Shown piece by piece: positions 19,163 to 26,028 of a stretch of 51,341 nucleotides of DNA. Source of the stretch: Paenimyroides marinum (lineage in GTDB: Bacteria; Bacteroidota; Bacteroidia; Flavobacteriales; Flavobacteriaceae); the NCBI RefSeq assembly GCF_900108395.1, contig NZ_FNXE01000023.1:1-51341 (forward strand). The letters run 5' to 3'. Below the pieces are notes generated by a model that searched no databases, was not told the DNA's origin, and saw nothing but the letters and a program-made list of their open reading frames with translations. Both the position numbers and the translations under genes were made by a program. Within the stretch, counting starts at the first letter, position 1. Each line of letters begins with the position of its first letter.

Positions 19163-19564
19163 ATGAGAAATAAAACTTATATTTTTTTCATACTCATTTT
19201 ATTGACATCTTGTTTAAGAAGTGATTCATGGAAAATAGAGGAGATTAAATTTACTAATAATAAAAGTGTTTTTTTTAAATCATATTCTTGGGGAATTCCA
19301 GATAAAAACATGATAATCATTTCTAATTCTCATAAAAAAGAATATGATGAAAAGGTAGATTTTGATTTTGGGAGTTTTAATAGGATTCTTTATGAAGTAA
19401 GAAATGATAGTTTATATATTTTTCTAGCTAATGAGAATCAATTTAATAATATTAAAAAAATGGAGTTTAATAATACGAAGATAATTCTTGTTGGAGTATC
19501 AGAATATTTGGAATTAACTCAAAAATTACAGCAATTTTCCTCGGTGCCACACAATATGGAATAG
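19163..19564 (+). CDS. Lipoprotein, candidate immunity protein for the Rhs tip
   Basis: This 133-residue protein starts 2 bases after the Rhs stop, so it is cotranscribed with the toxin. The N-terminus (FFILILLTSCLRSD) is a signal peptide with a lipobox (LLTSC), placing the protein at a membrane, facing the periplasm. The rest is a hydrophilic, strand-rich protein I do not recognise. Position directly behind a polymorphic toxin tip is the classic place of an immunity gene, and the AT-rich composition matches the tip. Membrane anchoring suggests the toxin acts in the periplasm or on the envelope. The last residues (about QQFSSVPHNME) run into a repeat-rich junction and may not be original. Confidence 0.7.
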   Translation: MRNKTYIFFILILLTSCLRSDSWKIEEIKFTNNKSVFFKSYSWGIPDKNMIIISNSHKKEYDEKVDFDFGSFNRILYEVRNDSLYIFLANENQFNNIKKMEFNNTKIILVGVSEYLELTQKLQQFSSVPHNME

Positions 19565-19590
19565 ATAGGTAGGATAGTGTCCCCCGCCGC

Positions 19591-19640
19591 GGTAATGCTC
19601 CAAAGTTAGTGATGCCCTAAAAAAGCCCTGCAATTTGCGG
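19591..19640 (+). repeat. IS1-end-like repeat plus shared 18-base module (copy 1)
   Basis: GGTAATGCTCCAAAGTTAGTGAT at 19591-19613 resembles the left inverted repeat of E. coli IS1 (GGTGATGCTGCCAACTTACTGAT, from memory) and the copy at 21244-21266. It is followed by AAGCCCTGCAATTTGCGG at 19623-19640, matching AAGCCCTGCAAGTTGCGG at 21228-21245. The pair of modules flanks the orphan toxin cassette. Confidence 0.55.
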
Positions 19641-19648
19641 GGCTTTTT
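19620..19648 (+). terminator. Terminator of the Rhs/immunity operon (first of two)
   Basis: AAAAAGCCC (19620-19628) pairs with GGGCTTTTT (19640-19648), giving a strong GC core followed by a T run. It lies 55 bases after the candidate immunity gene and is probably usable on both strands. Confidence 0.8.
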
Positions 19649-19659
19649 ATAGTAAAAGA

Positions 19660-19688
19660 AACGCCAGGCAAATAGCTTGGCGTTTTTT
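19660..19688 (+). terminator. Second tandem terminator
   Basis: AACGCCA (19660-19666) pairs with TGGCGTT (19678-19684), with an additional GC pair inside, and is followed by TTTT. Two terminators within 70 bases cleanly separate the expressed toxin from the orphan cassette. Confidence 0.75.
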
Positions 19689-19766
19689 ATTACAAATTAA
19701 TCTAATTAGAACTTTACTACTTATTAAACCCCAAATCCAATAAGAATTCTTATTTTAGTCACATCA

Positions 19767-20630
19767 ATGGAATGCCTGAAACTGACATATAAACCGCTTT
19801 TTGAACTACGAACGCACGGGAGTATGCCCTCGCGCGAGGCAAAAATCGTGCAGATGTTTATAAGTGTTGACCCGTTGGCGGAGAAAATGCTAAGCTGGTC
19901 GCCGTATGTATATACGTTCAATAATCCCATAATGTTTAACGATCCTGACGGTAGGGAGGTTAAAGGTGTCAACAAAGATTCTGCTCAAAGACTACATGAG
20001 GATATGAACACTGTTTTCGCAGATGAGAAATTCGATTCTTTTAGAGGACTTCTGACACGTGGTAAAAAAGATGATAATGGAAATTATAAAAGTAATAAAT
20101 TTGATAAGATAAGTGCCGATGCTTTCAAAAATGCTACGAGTGGTTTATCAGGAGATGATTTAGAGGCAGCTACAAGTGTTTATAATGCAATAAATTCTAA
20201 AAGTGAATATGTTTTTGAATATATTACAGACACATCAAAGAACCTCTCTGAAAGTGGGAATACGGTATTCGATAAATATATGACAGAAGTTGAGAACTAT
20301 AAGGGAATGAACGAGAAATGGACAGGAGATGCAGTAGCAGGTGTAGGAAAAGAAGGTATGGCATATTATAGTTCAAAAGGAGCTCATGCTTTTATCATTA
20401 ACGAAGCAAACCATTTTGAAGAAAAAAGAGCTTTAACTTCTTTTCATGAAGGGTTTGGTCATGGTATTCCATTTACACAAGGTATAAAAGGAAAATCGAA
20501 TTCTGATAATGCCATTAGATACGAAAATATGATTAGAAGAGTTATGGGGATTGAAACTATGAGAGATGGTAAAGACCATGCTGATTTAAAAGTAGTTCCT
20601 AGTCATAAATCATTACCAACTTATAGATAA
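19767..20630 (+). CDS. Orphan Rhs tip cassette with HEXXXH metallopeptidase-like toxin domain
   Basis: The 287-residue frame begins with non-family sequence and then joins the end of an Rhs core at about residue 32 (FISVDPLAEKMLSWSPYVYT, then FNNPIMFNDPDGRE). That matches the core end of the giant Rhs protein (FISVDPLAEKF ... DPTGME). From about 70 onward is a different toxin-like domain. Near residue 228 is SFHEGFGHGIPF, an HEXXXH motif like that of TldD-type metallopeptidases (HEXXXH rather than the usual HEXXH), and several acidic residues follow (for example RYENMIRR) that could supply a third ligand. No Rhs body precedes it, so it is a displaced tip that would be useful only after recombination into the intact gene, although the ATG at 19767 allows direct expression. 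Its DNA is AT-rich like the active tip. The toxin role is inference. Confidence 0.75.
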   Translation: MECLKLTYKPLFELRTHGSMPSREAKIVQMFISVDPLAEKMLSWSPYVYTFNNPIMFNDPDGREVKGVNKDSAQRLHEDMNTVFADEKFDSFRGLLTRGKKDDNGNYKSNKFDKISADAFKNATSGLSGDDLEAATSVYNAINSKSEYVFEYITDTSKNLSESGNTVFDKYMTEVENYKGMNEKWTGDAVAGVGKEGMAYYSSKGAHAFIINEANHFEEKRALTSFHEGFGHGIPFTQGIKGKSNSDNAIRYENMIRRVMGIETMRDGKDHADLKVVPSHKSLPTYR

Positions 20631-20640
20631 TAAAGAGAGG

Positions 20641-21144
20641 ATGAAAAAGATAATTTTTATATTTTTAGTTACTTCTGTATGCCACTCTCAGGAGATTACC
20701 TATTTTAAGGATAAAGTAGATTATATCGAAAATGAATTATCTAATCTCTTGAAAGATAGAGAGTATATTATATATGGAACTATTCACAAAATGCACTTGA
20801 TTTTAAAAAAGAATGACGATTTTTATCAATTTATATTTACTAATAATACAAATAATATGTATCTAAGTGATATTAATATTCTTGGAAGTAATTGTTTAGA
20901 ATTAGTTTTTAATAAATTAAGTTATACAAAAGGTATTATTGATACTGATTCTGATTTTTATAGAAATAATCCAATAGAAATTCTTGTAGGAGACCCCTTA
21001 TATTTTTCTTATAATTTAGATTATAAAAATAGATATTGTGAATATTTTATAGCAATGGGTATTAAACCTAAACCTATGAAACAACAAGTTTCCACATATT
21101 TAAATTCTTTAATGCTTAAATATTCTTATGATTGTGAGTGGTAA
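20641..21144 (+). CDS. Exported protein, candidate immunity protein for the orphan tip
   Basis: This 167-residue protein has a short signal peptide (IIFIFLVTSVCHSQ, possible cleavage after about residue 16). It starts 10 bases after the orphan tip, with an AGAGAGG sequence just upstream. The mature part is rich in Asn, Tyr and Lys, with alternating strands (for example YIIYGTIHKMHLILKKN), and shows no family I recognise. The toxin-then-small-exported-protein order repeats that of the active locus, which supports an immunity role in the periplasm. Confidence 0.6.
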   Translation: MKKIIFIFLVTSVCHSQEITYFKDKVDYIENELSNLLKDREYIIYGTIHKMHLILKKNDDFYQFIFTNNTNNMYLSDINILGSNCLELVFNKLSYTKGIIDTDSDFYRNNPIEILVGDPLYFSYNLDYKNRYCEYFIAMGIKPKPMKQQVSTYLNSLMLKYSYDCEW

Positions 21145-21221
21145 CATTCCAAACTCCACAACAAACCAACGGTTTAATTTGGTAGTGTTCCAAACTCATC
21201 AACAAACCAACCGTTTAATTT
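21140..21221 (+). repeat. Two tandem 41-base repeats
   Basis: Copy A at 21140-21180 and copy B at 21181-21221 share most positions, including CCAAACTC, CAACAAACCAAC and GTTTAATTT. Each begins GGTA followed by TTCCAAA, like the IS1-end-like repeat found just downstream. They follow the second immunity gene directly. Confidence 0.7.
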
Positions 21222-21227
21222 TAAAAG

Positions 21228-21266
21228 AAGCCCTGCAAGTTGCGGTAATGTTCCAGATTTAGTGAT
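21228..21266 (+). repeat. Shared 18-base module plus IS1-end-like repeat (copy 2)
   Basis: AAGCCCTGCAAGTTGCGG (21228-21245) runs into GGTAATGTTCCAGATTTAGTGAT (21244-21266). Both parts also occur at 19591-19640, in the other order, so similar DNA lies on each side of the orphan toxin/immunity pair in the same orientation. Confidence 0.6.
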
Positions 21267-21329
21267 ATTCTAAAAAGGTGCATTAAATCACTGACAAACA
21301 ATACGTTTTGGAAATTTTAATCATTAAAA

Positions 21330-21360
21330 ACAGACAGGCAAATGCCTGTCTGTTGTATTT
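21330..21360 (+). terminator. Terminator upstream of the IS1 transposase
   Basis: ACAGACAGGCA (21330-21340) pairs perfectly with TGCCTGTCTGT (21343-21353) across AA, followed by TGTATTTTT. It would end transcription from the orphan cassette and argues that the transposase frame really starts at 21425, after this hairpin, and not at the upstream in-frame ATG at 21308. Confidence 0.75.
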
Positions 21361-21400
21361 TTACGGCATTAAACCCAAAAAAATGAAGGGAAATTCAACC

Positions 21401-22081
21401 TCGTGTTGCAAAGTTAGTGACGGGATGTTATGTCGCTTTTGCAAAAGTGCCAATACCGTTAAAAATGGTACAACCAAAAACAAAAAGCAGCAGTATTTGT
21501 GTAAACAATGTGGTAAAAGATTCATAGAACATTATACCTACCGTGCATACCGTCCGTATATCAATAGACAAATTGCAACGCTTACCAAAGAAGGACTTGG
21601 CATACGCAGTATTGCAAGGGTACTGGCGGTTTCTGCCACAACAATACTTAAACGTATTATTGTCATTGCACGTACTGTTACAAAACCGGTTATAAGTAAA
21701 GGAAAAACATACGAAGTTGACGAAATAAACACCTTTATAAAAAGAAAAAGAAAAAAAATATGGATTGCCTATGCGTTGGAACGCACAAGTAAAACCGTGG
21801 TAAATTTCCGCATAGGTTCACGTAACAATAAAACATTAGACTATGTTCTGAAAACCTTAAAACATAGCAACGCAAAACAGATTTATACCGACGGATTAAA
21901 AAACTACAAATACCTGATAGATCAGAAAATCCACTGTGTTGTACGTTACGGGACAAACCATATAGAAAGAAACAACCTGACCCTGCGTACGCATTTAAAA
22001 CGGCTGAACCGCAGAACAATTTGCTTTTCGCGAAGTCTGGTTGTTTTGGCTGCTGTGCTTAAAATCTACTTTTGGGGCTGA
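21401..22081 (+). mobile_element. IS1-family insertion sequence (left end uncertain, right end not found)
   Basis: The transposase gene is complete. Two places could be the left end: GTTGCAAAGTTAGTGA at 21405-21420, just before the ATG, and the better IS1-like GGTAATGTTCC repeat at 21244-21266. I found no matching inverted repeat after 22081, so the right end has probably decayed or been deleted, and the element may be immobile. Confidence 0.55.
21425..22081 (+). CDS. IS1-family transposase, single ORF
   Basis: The protein is 218 residues from the ATG at 21425. The N-terminal zinc-finger part has CRFCKSANTVKNG and CKQCGKRF (two CxxC pairs), like InsA of IS1. The C-terminal DDE part has EVDEINTF, IYTDGLKNY and HIERNNLTLRTHLKRLNRRT, matching the IS1 InsB pattern including the R and K residues after the catalytic Glu. 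It ends LKIYFWG, as is usual in single-ORF IS1 transposases of this phylum in my memory. No frameshift is needed. The Trp after the first catalytic Asp-Glu of classical IS1 (DEMW) is replaced by Asn here. It lies directly downstream of the orphan toxin cassette. Confidence 0.85.
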   Translation: MLCRFCKSANTVKNGTTKNKKQQYLCKQCGKRFIEHYTYRAYRPYINRQIATLTKEGLGIRSIARVLAVSATTILKRIIVIARTVTKPVISKGKTYEVDEINTFIKRKRKKIWIAYALERTSKTVVNFRIGSRNNKTLDYVLKTLKHSNAKQIYTDGLKNYKYLIDQKIHCVVRYGTNHIERNNLTLRTHLKRLNRRTICFSRSLVVLAAVLKIYFWG

Positions 22082-22684
22082 TTTATTACATTTTATACCT
22101 CGGCAGTCCTATTTGGGTAAAATTTGTAAAGAATTTCTAAGAGAAAATACAATCTACACGTCCATTGTGATAATATAAAAGAACATTTATAGAACAACGT
22201 ACAACAAAAGAAAAGTCTTTAAATTTATAAATCAAACACGATCTTAGTTTTAAATTTCAAATATCTGATTTATTATAGAATACATAAAATGAAGCACTGA
22301 TGAAATAAAGATTAAAACCACGAGTTCTGAATATTCAAATTTTATCAAGACAACAGATACCCCCGGGATATTTCATTTCGAAACCTTTTCATGCAAAATA
22401 TTCACCATTCTTGTCATAAGACAATTAAAAAGAGGCTAAAACATTTTAAATTAGCATGAAATCAATACCCGAATAATTTAATTTTTGATGATTATCAAGA
22501 ACTTTATCGCCAACTCGAATAATTAAGATTTCCGTCAGTTCGTCCCGATAGCTATCGGGAGTTGAAAACCTGTTATTCGAAGACTTTTCGATACGCTTCA
22601 CTTCGTTATGCTACTCGAAGTGACGAGTTTCAGATATATCCTGGCATAAAGTAAGTAACACTAATTTTTTAACAGCTAAGAACT
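22082..22684. other. Non-coding stretch after the IS1 gene
   Basis: I see no gene in these 603 bases. The left part is AT-rich and includes TCAAACACGATCTTAGTTTT (22232-22251), identical in 19 of 20 positions to 3231-3250 before the DUF4180 remnant. The right part contains a palindromic dispersed repeat, listed separately. The IS1 right end should be near the left boundary but was not recognised. Confidence 0.6.
22543..22627. repeat. Palindromic dispersed repeat element
   Basis: TCCCGATAGCTATCGGGA at 22543-22560 is a perfect 18-base palindrome. It is followed by CACTTCG (22599-22605) pairing with CGAAGTG (22616-22622). The wording 'TCGATACGCTTCACTTCG' is typical of intergenic repeats I have seen in Flavobacteriaceae genomes. 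It lies about 60 bases before the next gene. Confidence 0.6.
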
Positions 22685-23155
22685 ATGAGCACAATTCAAA
22701 AAATAATACCAAACTTGTGGTTTGACAACAATTTAAAAGAAGCCGCAGATTATTATCTGTCTGTTTTTAAAGACGGTAAAATACTAAACACTACGTATTA
22801 CCCTGAAACAGAAGCCGACGGGCTTGCCGATTTTCAGCAGGAATTTGCCGGTAAAATACTCACCATCGAATTTGAAGTCCTGGGCATGCGGTTCATAGGC
22901 ATCAATGCGGGACCATTATTCAAATTCAACGAATCGGTTTCATTCATGATTCCCTGCAAAGATCAAAACGAAATTGATTACTACTGGGAGGCACTGACCG
23001 CCGATGGCGGTGAAGAAAGCGTTTGCGGCTGGCTGAAGGACAAATATGGGTTGAGCTGGCAGGTGTGCCCGGAAAATTGGGAAGAACTGAATAAGAAACC
23101 CGGCGCCTTTAAAAAAATGATGGGCATGAAAAAATTGATCATCGACGCGTTTTAA
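22685..23155 (+). CDS. PhnB-like VOC-family protein
   Basis: This 156-residue protein starts IQKIIPNLWFDNNLKEAADY, and the family signature of PhnB-like / '3-demethylubiquinone-9 3-methyltransferase' domain proteins is clear: LWF near the start, YYLSVFKDGKI, GMRFIGINAGP, the CKDQNEIDYYWEAL stretch, CGWLKDKYGLSWQVCP and a short C-terminal MMGMKKLIIDAF. Despite the name, members are VOC-fold proteins of unknown reaction. It is followed by a possible gene remnant and an AHSA1-like gene, other small stress-type proteins often found together. Complete and normal in length. Confidence 0.85.
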   Translation: MSTIQKIIPNLWFDNNLKEAADYYLSVFKDGKILNTTYYPETEADGLADFQQEFAGKILTIEFEVLGMRFIGINAGPLFKFNESVSFMIPCKDQNEIDYYWEALTADGGEESVCGWLKDKYGLSWQVCPENWEELNKKPGAFKKMMGMKKLIIDAF

Positions 23156-23306
23156 GGCATGCCCTTTTTTTGAAGACAGGAAAAACATTGACAGCAGCCT
23201 GCAGAAAGCCATCGCTTTTTTAAGGAAAAGTCGGGAAAGGCACCAGAACTGCTGGCGGTATTCATTACGGGATCTGCCTGGAAAAAATCAAGCCGCCGAC
23301 TATAAA
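23156..23306 (+). pseudogene. Possible short decayed gene, frameshifted
   Basis: Two adjoining frames give protein-like sequence: FEDRKNIDSSLQKAIAFLRK in one, and KSGKAPELLAVFITGSAWKK in another frame, ending at a TAA at about 23304-23306. Joined, they look like a small alpha-helical protein, with a frame change near 23227. There is no good start codon. I do not know the family, and chance cannot be excluded. Confidence 0.3.
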
Positions 23307-23329
23307 AAACATAAAACCAAACAACCATT

Positions 23330-23779
23330 ATGGAACTAATCATCAAAACCGCCCTACAGATACAAAAACCCATTGAGGACGTTTTTACGGCTATTGTAAA
23401 TCCGGAAAAGATGACACGGTATTTTATTTCTAAAAGTTCGGCTCCCCTGGAAGAAGGAGCTGAAGTTACATGGGAATGGCCTGAATTTCCCGGACAGAAA
23501 TCAGTTGTGAATTCCATTAAAATAATAAAAAACCGCTTTATTTCTTTTGTCTGGGACAATAGTACCACCGTAGAAATCACATTGGAAGAACAGGCAGACC
23601 AATCGGTCGTTGTAAGGGTTACCGAAAGCGGGAAAGAACTGAATGAAGAAAATTTAAAGTGGTATGCCGGAAATACAGAGGGCTGGGCAAATTTCCTTGC
23701 CTGCATGAAAGCCTATCTGGAACACGGAATTAATTTGAGAACAGGAAGTTTTGAATTCTTACGCAGCAATGAGTTATGA
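23330..23779 (+). CDS. SRPBCC / AHSA1-family protein
   Basis: This 149-residue protein begins MELIIKTALQIQKPIEDVFT, followed by AIVNPEKMTRYFISKSS, the standard start of the AHSA1 (Activator of Hsp90 ATPase homolog 1-like, START-fold) family. EGAEVTWEWPEFPG, the strand RFISFVWDNSTTVEITLEE and the final helix NTEGWANFLACMKAYLEHGI complete the fold. Members bind small hydrophobic ligands; the ligand here is unknown. Standalone or cotranscribed with the PhnB-like gene 175 bases upstream. Confidence 0.85.
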   Translation: MELIIKTALQIQKPIEDVFTAIVNPEKMTRYFISKSSAPLEEGAEVTWEWPEFPGQKSVVNSIKIIKNRFISFVWDNSTTVEITLEEQADQSVVVRVTESGKELNEENLKWYAGNTEGWANFLACMKAYLEHGINLRTGSFEFLRSNEL

Positions 23780-23907
23780 TCCGGTAACTTACTAAACACA
23801 AATTAACGTATCGGTTAAAATGCCCTACCTGTAAGGCGTGGCATTATTTAAAGTACTGAAAAAACAATTTATTTACATAAATAATGCATATTATAAACAT
23901 TTTTGCG

Positions 23908-23915
23908 TATCTTTG
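23908..23915 (+). promoter_or_regulatory. Promoter -7 box of the RRM gene
   Basis: TATCTTTG matches the Bacteroidota -7 consensus TAnnTTTG. Transcription from here would give a leader of about 115 bases before the ATG at 24036, with pyrimidine-rich tracts (for example TTTTTTTCTCTCTCAG). I saw no clear TTG at the usual -33 distance. Confidence 0.6.
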
Positions 23916-24035
23916 TACCATATTTATTATCAGGCTCCTGCCTTTTGCCTTTTCTGAAATAGTTTAATCCATTTTTTTCTCTCTCAGTTTTTTGCTTTTT
24001 CAGTTGCCAATGTTTAATCTTAATTACAATCTATT

Positions 24036-24302
24036 ATGAACATTTTTGTAGGCAATTTGAATTTCCAAACCACAGAAAACCAGTTAAAAGAAGTATTTAC
24101 CTCTTTTGGAGAAGTAACCTCCGTTAAAATCGTAACCGATAAATTTTCCGGAAGTTCCAGAGGTTTTGCCTTTATTGAAATGCCTGACCACACACAGGCA
24201 GAGAAAGCCATCCAGGAACTCCAAAACTATTCGTTAAACAACCGGAACATGGTTGTTAATGAAGCAAATCAACGCGATGACAACAATCGTTACAACAAAT
24301 AA
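24036..24302 (+). CDS. RRM-domain RNA-binding protein
   Basis: This 88-residue protein is a single RNA recognition motif. RNP2 is IFVGNL at residues 2-7 and RNP1 is RGFAFIEM at about 46-53, with the expected beta-alpha-beta-beta-alpha-beta order. A short basic tail (REDDNNRYNK-like) follows. Such small RRM proteins of bacteria bind single-stranded RNA and are often raised in the cold. It is the first gene of a group with a DEAD-box helicase and two cold-shock-domain proteins, and it has a long leader, as many cold-shock genes do. Complete. Confidence 0.92.
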   Translation: MNIFVGNLNFQTTENQLKEVFTSFGEVTSVKIVTDKFSGSSRGFAFIEMPDHTQAEKAIQELQNYSLNNRNMVVNEANQRDDNNRYNK

Positions 24303-24400
24303 ACAATTAGATTAATTGATTTAATTAACCCTTTTTGTTTTATAATAACCACTGTTGAAGAAATAGCATATAATCTGTTTTTACATTCAACAGAAAAAAT

Positions 24401-24414
24401 GTCGGTATTCCGAC
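24401..24414 (+). other. Small hairpin just before the helicase gene
   Basis: GTCGG TATT CCGAC forms a perfect 5-base stem ending 10 bases before the ATG at 24424. It could block or tune ribosome access to the helicase message. No T run follows, so it is not a terminator. Confidence 0.4.
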
Positions 24415-24423
24415 AGTCAAACT

Positions 24424-25539
24424 ATGCATTTTAAAGAATTGAACCTTATACCGCCTGTAATTAAGGCGATAAATAAAGCCGGGTACGAAAAACCCACAGA
24501 AATACAGTACCAATCAATACCCCATATATTGAAAGGAAACGACATTATAGGATGTGCCCAGACAGGTACCGGTAAAACGGCATCGTTTGCCATACCCATC
24601 CTGCAGCTATTGCAACAAAACAGTTCCGCACAGAAAAATATTCGCACACTGGTATTAACACCCACCAGAGAACTTGCAATACAGATCAGCGAAAATTTTA
24701 AAATATATGGTGCATTTTTACCATTAACCCATACGGCAATTTACGGCGGTGTTCCGCAAAATAAGCAGATAGCAATTATTAACAAAGGGGTTGATATACT
24801 AATTGCCACACCGGGCAGGTTGTTAGACCTTATGAGCCAGGGATGTGTTAATATTTCGCAAATTGAGATACTGGTACTTGACGAAGCCGACCGCATGTTA
24901 GACATGGGCTTTGTGAATGACGTAAAAAAGATATTGAAAAAGGTTCCTGAAAAAAGACAGACATTATTCTTTTCTGCCACCATGCCGCCGGATATTAGAA
25001 AGTTTGCACAAACCATATTAAACCAACCCAAAGAAATCAACGTTACCCCTGTTTCTTCGACAGCCCAAACCGTAAAACAATCGGTTTATTTTGTTGAAAA
25101 AGACGAAAAACTAAACTTGCTTGTAACCATTTTAGAAGATCAGTCCATAAAAAGATCGCTGGTGTTTTCGCGTACCAAACACGGTGCCGACAAGTTAGTA
25201 AGAAAACTGGTTAAGGCAGGCATATCTGCAGCAGCCATTCACGGCAACAAATCACAAAACGCCAGACAAAAAGCATTGGACGATTTTAAAAAAAGCTCGA
25301 TCAGAATTTTAATAGCAACCGATATTGCCGCAAGGGGAATTGATATTGATGAACTACCGCATGTAATCAATTACGAATTGCCCAATGTGCCCGAAACGTA
25401 TGTTCACAGGATAGGAAGAACAGGCAGGGCAGGAAGTTCGGGAGTTGCGGTTTCATTCTGTGATAAAGACCAGAAAAAAGACCTTCACAACATACAAAAA
25501 CTCATAGGTTTTAACATGCCGGTAATCCCGCAAAATTAA
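24424..25539 (+). CDS. DEAD-box ATP-dependent RNA helicase (RhlE-like)
   Basis: This 371-residue protein has all the family motifs in order: the Q motif (KPTEIQYQSIPHIL), motif I AQTGTGKT at about 43-50, PTRELAIQI, ATPGR, DEADRMLDMGF at about 150, SAT, then the C-terminal lobe with SLVFSRTKHGADK, IATDIAARGIDI and HRIGRTGRAG. It unwinds short RNA duplexes using ATP. It is short for the family because the basic C-terminal tail usual in RhlE proteins is nearly absent (the protein ends NMPVIPQN). Its place between the RRM and cold-shock-domain genes points to RNA remodelling in the cold. Closest in type to RhlE, but I do not assign a symbol. Confidence 0.93.
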   Translation: MHFKELNLIPPVIKAINKAGYEKPTEIQYQSIPHILKGNDIIGCAQTGTGKTASFAIPILQLLQQNSSAQKNIRTLVLTPTRELAIQISENFKIYGAFLPLTHTAIYGGVPQNKQIAIINKGVDILIATPGRLLDLMSQGCVNISQIEILVLDEADRMLDMGFVNDVKKILKKVPEKRQTLFFSATMPPDIRKFAQTILNQPKEINVTPVSSTAQTVKQSVYFVEKDEKLNLLVTILEDQSIKRSLVFSRTKHGADKLVRKLVKAGISAAAIHGNKSQNARQKALDDFKKSSIRILIATDIAARGIDIDELPHVINYELPNVPETYVHRIGRTGRAGSSGVAVSFCDKDQKKDLHNIQKLIGFNMPVIPQN

Positions 25540-25571
25540 AAAAACAGTTACACATCTAATAAAAATTAAAT

Positions 25572-26000
25572 ATGGCAGATTCTTTTTCCAAAAAAGAAAA
25601 TAACAAGAAAAAAACGAAACGATTACAGGATAAACAATCACGAAGAGAAGATCGTAAAAGCAATAACAATAAAGGCAAAAGCCTTGACGACATGATCGTA
25701 TATGTAGATGTCAATGGAAATTTCACTTCTGTTCCTCCCCATCTTCAAAACAGGGATGAAGACCTGGCAGCAGCAAAAAAATCCAGAAGCACCGTTGATG
25801 CCGAAGACACCGTATGCAGCGGCACCGTAACTTATACCAATGAAAAGGGATATGGCTTTATCACAGAAGATAAAACCGGAGAAAACATATTTTTTCATCA
25901 GGGGCAAATTAGCCAACCGGTCAGCAAACACGATAAAGTAAGTTTTACAAAAGAAAGCACTCTGAAAGGAGACAGAGCGATTAATATCATAAAAAAATAA
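25572..26000 (+). CDS. Basic protein with C-terminal cold-shock domain
   Basis: This 142-residue protein has a very Lys/Arg-rich N-terminus (about 5-37, KKENNKKKTKRLQDKQSRRE), a middle segment (DDMIVYVDVNGNFTSVPPHL) and a cold-shock domain at about 80-142 with KGYGFITE (RNP1) and NIFFH (RNP2). In Bacteroidota such proteins sit beside DEAD-box helicases. It should bind single-stranded RNA. It is 32 bases after the helicase gene and 28 bases before the next cold-shock gene, so the three are probably one operon. Confidence 0.9.
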   Translation: MADSFSKKENNKKKTKRLQDKQSRREDRKSNNNKGKSLDDMIVYVDVNGNFTSVPPHLQNRDEDLAAAKKSRSTVDAEDTVCSGTVTYTNEKGYGFITEDKTGENIFFHQGQISQPVSKHDKVSFTKESTLKGDRAINIIKK

Positions 26001-26028
26001 GAGAATAATTAATTTAATAAATAAGAGA

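Noticed and set aside
19163..19564. Considering the lipoprotein as part of the Rhs protein by frameshift
   Set aside because: It has its own ATG, signal peptide and lipobox two bases after the Rhs stop, as expected for a separate immunity gene.
21308..21424. N-terminal extension of the IS1 transposase
   Set aside because: The frame crosses a strong terminator hairpin (21330-21353) and the added residues are unlike IS1; the ATG at 21425 fits the family.
22543..22560. Transcription terminator at the 18-base palindrome
   Set aside because: The palindrome has no loop and no following T run; it fits a dispersed repeat better.
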